This document shows, in pieces, positions 62,920 to 64,000 of a DNA stretch of 64,000 bases (within the stretch, counting starts at the first letter, position 1; each line of letters begins with the position of its first letter). The stretch is from Klebsiella indica. GTDB taxonomy: Bacteria; Pseudomonadota; Gammaproteobacteria; Enterobacterales; Enterobacteriaceae. Below the pieces are notes generated by a model. It had not been told where the DNA came from. It did not search any database and was given only the letters and a program-made list of their open reading frames with translations. The stretch is from positions 1 through 64,000 of the forward strand of contig NZ_VCHQ01000007.1 in NCBI RefSeq assembly GCF_005860775.1. Reading direction: 5' to 3'. The position numbers and the translations under genes are program-made.

Positions 62920-63339
62920 TTAGTCGACAGTTGACGCCAGCGCAGAGGTAATCTGCTCACGCAGCGAGTTGCTTAATAGCATAAACTCGCTGTTCTCCGC
63001 GCTGGTGTTGCGGTTTTCGATTAATGCCAGTTTGACGCCTGGCCAGGTAATCGTATTGTGCCAGGTACCTTTTGGGATGCTGTACACCTTATAAGGTTCC
63101 ATTGGAATATATTGAAAATGAAATTTCGCGGTATCATTCTCATCAATAACCAATAGCGTACATTTCCCATCTAACAGAATAAAAACTTCGTCTGTCAATA
63201 AATGGCGTTCAAGCGTATCGATATGCTGGATATCATTTTCGGGCTTCCAGTTTTTTATTCCGACAAACCAGTCAGCGCTTTCAACCATACACTGCAGGCC
63301 AGTACCGTCATATTGTCCAATTTTTACCGAGCATTGCAT
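62920..63339 (-). CDS. Small cupin-domain protein
   Basis: A 139-residue single-domain cupin with a conserved beta-barrel pattern: HLLTDEVFILLDGKCTLLV (metal-site region with Glu) and YSIPKGTWHNT (His). Related small cupins are found beside sugar-aldolase and polysaccharide genes and may bind or isomerise sugars. It is encoded 101 bp downstream of the class II aldolase gene on the same strand and is more AT-rich than the pyroglutamate genes, so it probably belongs with the aldolase. Function is unknown. Confidence 0.75.
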   Translation of the reverse strand: MQCSVKIGQYDGTGLQCMVESADWFVGIKNWKPENDIQHIDTLERHLLTDEVFILLDGKCTLLVIDENDTAKFHFQYIPMEPYKVYSIPKGTWHNTITWPGVKLALIENRNTSAENSEFMLLSNSLREQITSALASTVD

Positions 63340-63440
63340 TACTTTTTCCTCAGAGCCGCGCGCGGGCGTACGAATCCCCTGGTACCTGCGCGCTAGTTAA
63401 ATCGTTCGCGATAAAATCTAGTGATTAAAATCGTGATAAA

Positions 63441-64000
63441 TTATCTAAAGTTCTTCGCTTTACCGCTGGATCCAGAAATACGAATATAGTCTTGCAGCGT
63501 TTCTTTGGCCTTATTTTCCATATTTATCATCATAGACATGAAATCAATATCTGGCGTCTCTTGCAGCATCGTTCTCAATCCCTCTTTGCAGTTGACAAAC
63601 GTGTCGGTGCAAACGTTAATTTTATTAATACCGCAAATAACGGCCTGACGAATATTTTCTTCCCCGGAGTCAGACCCCCCGTGAAGCACTAGCGGTTTCT
63701 GAGTAGCCTGTTTAATTTGGCTGATACGGTCAAAATCAATTTTAGGTGCACGATTGGTAGGGTATTTACCATGCGCGGTCCCCACGGCTATCGCCAGCGC
63801 ATCAACGCCTGTAGCCTCAAAAAAATGGACAGCGTCTTCAACACGAGTATATAGATCAAATTTTTCATCATCCGCGTTGGCGGCCTGACCAATAAAACCG
63901 ATCTCTCCTTCGACGGTCACATTTTGTGAGTGGCATAAAGTCACTACATCTTTGGTACGCCGAATATTCTCTTCCAGCGGGTATTCGGACGCATCGATCA
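63441..64000 (-). CDS. Class II fructose/tagatose-bisphosphate aldolase family, partial
   Basis: The C-terminal about 186 residues of a zinc-dependent class II aldolase (FbaA/GatY/KbaY family); the start lies beyond the right edge. The frame is open to the last base and reads IDASEYPLEENIRRTKDV at the edge. Signatures seen are VEGEIGFIG, VGTAHGKYP with a zinc ligand, LVLHGGSDSGEE with the second His ligand, and INKINVCTD. It would cleave a ketose bisphosphate or a phosphorylated sugar acid into triose phosphates. Substrate choice cannot be determined. It has the same strand and base composition as the adjacent cupin. Confidence 0.9.
   Translation of the reverse strand, partial: IDASEYPLEENIRRTKDVVTLCHSQNVTVEGEIGFIGQAANADDEKFDLYTRVEDAVHFFEATGVDALAIAVGTAHGKYPTNRAPKIDFDRISQIKQATQKPLVLHGGSDSGEENIRQAVICGINKINVCTDTFVNCKEGLRTMLQETPDIDFMSMMINMENKAKETLQDYIRISGSSGKAKNFR

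Overview
The window is enterobacterial, most likely Klebsiella or a close relative such as Raoultella. It carries a Klebsiella-type capsule (cps/K) locus in the canonical order galF - cpsACP - wzi - wza - wzb - wzc - specificity genes, all on the minus strand. Beside it are the conserved neighbours yegH, asmA, dcd, udk, alkA and yegD. The backbone is GC-rich, and the capsule specificity genes (about 1.3-9.3 kb) are strikingly AT-rich, as expected of an exchanged cassette. The genus is inferred from gene order and repeats, not from a search.

1-17.9 kb: an IS630-type element at the left edge, then part of the capsule cassette. It holds a secreted glycoside hydrolase, an acyltransferase, a MurJ/MviN-type flippase (wzx), three GT4-like glycosyltransferases and a wzy polymerase. 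The export and assembly genes wzc-wzb-wza-wzi, the PAP2 phosphatase cpsACP and galF follow. A JUMPstart/ops element lies upstream of wzi and an RcsAB box upstream of galF. The initiating glycosyltransferase, gnd and ugd are not here and presumably lie to the left.

17.9-33 kb: housekeeping genes separated by two repeat-rich deserts (18.3-19.9 kb and 29.7-31.7 kb). These hold REP/BIME sequences and at least five copies, whole or deleted, of a roughly 320-bp strongly structured non-coding repeat. A RES/Xre-type toxin-antitoxin pair sits directly after a 127-bp ERIC element. A citrate synthase paralogue lacks a catalytic histidine.

33-41.8 kb: a LysR regulator with a DoxX protein and a glutathionyl-hydroquinone reductase; a 7TM histidine kinase and OmpR-type regulator; an unannotated 46-residue membrane protein; a RcsA/RmpA-like LuxR-type regulator; and a dicarboxylate/amino-acid symporter with a perfect FNR site upstream. 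Two further Rcs-like boxes lie in this stretch.

42-64 kb: an accessory catabolic island in two modules. Module 1 is a LuxR solo with the plant-responsive (OryR/PipR-type) ligand-pocket substitutions. It is flanked by two proline-iminopeptidase-family hydrolases and a five-gene peptide ABC transporter, and each hydrolase gene is preceded by the same palindrome. Module 2 is a divergent 5-oxoproline (pyroglutamate) cluster. The minus arm has a PotABCD-like ABC transporter, pxpB, pxpC, a GntR regulator, a DHDPS-family lyase, an SDR and a D-aminoacylase; the plus arm has pxpA, a second DHDPS-family lyase and an aminotransferase. Both arms start from a region containing a perfect GntR-type palindrome. 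Together the modules look like a plant- or peptide-derived prolyl/pyroglutamyl compound scavenging system. A cupin and a truncated class II aldolase close the window.
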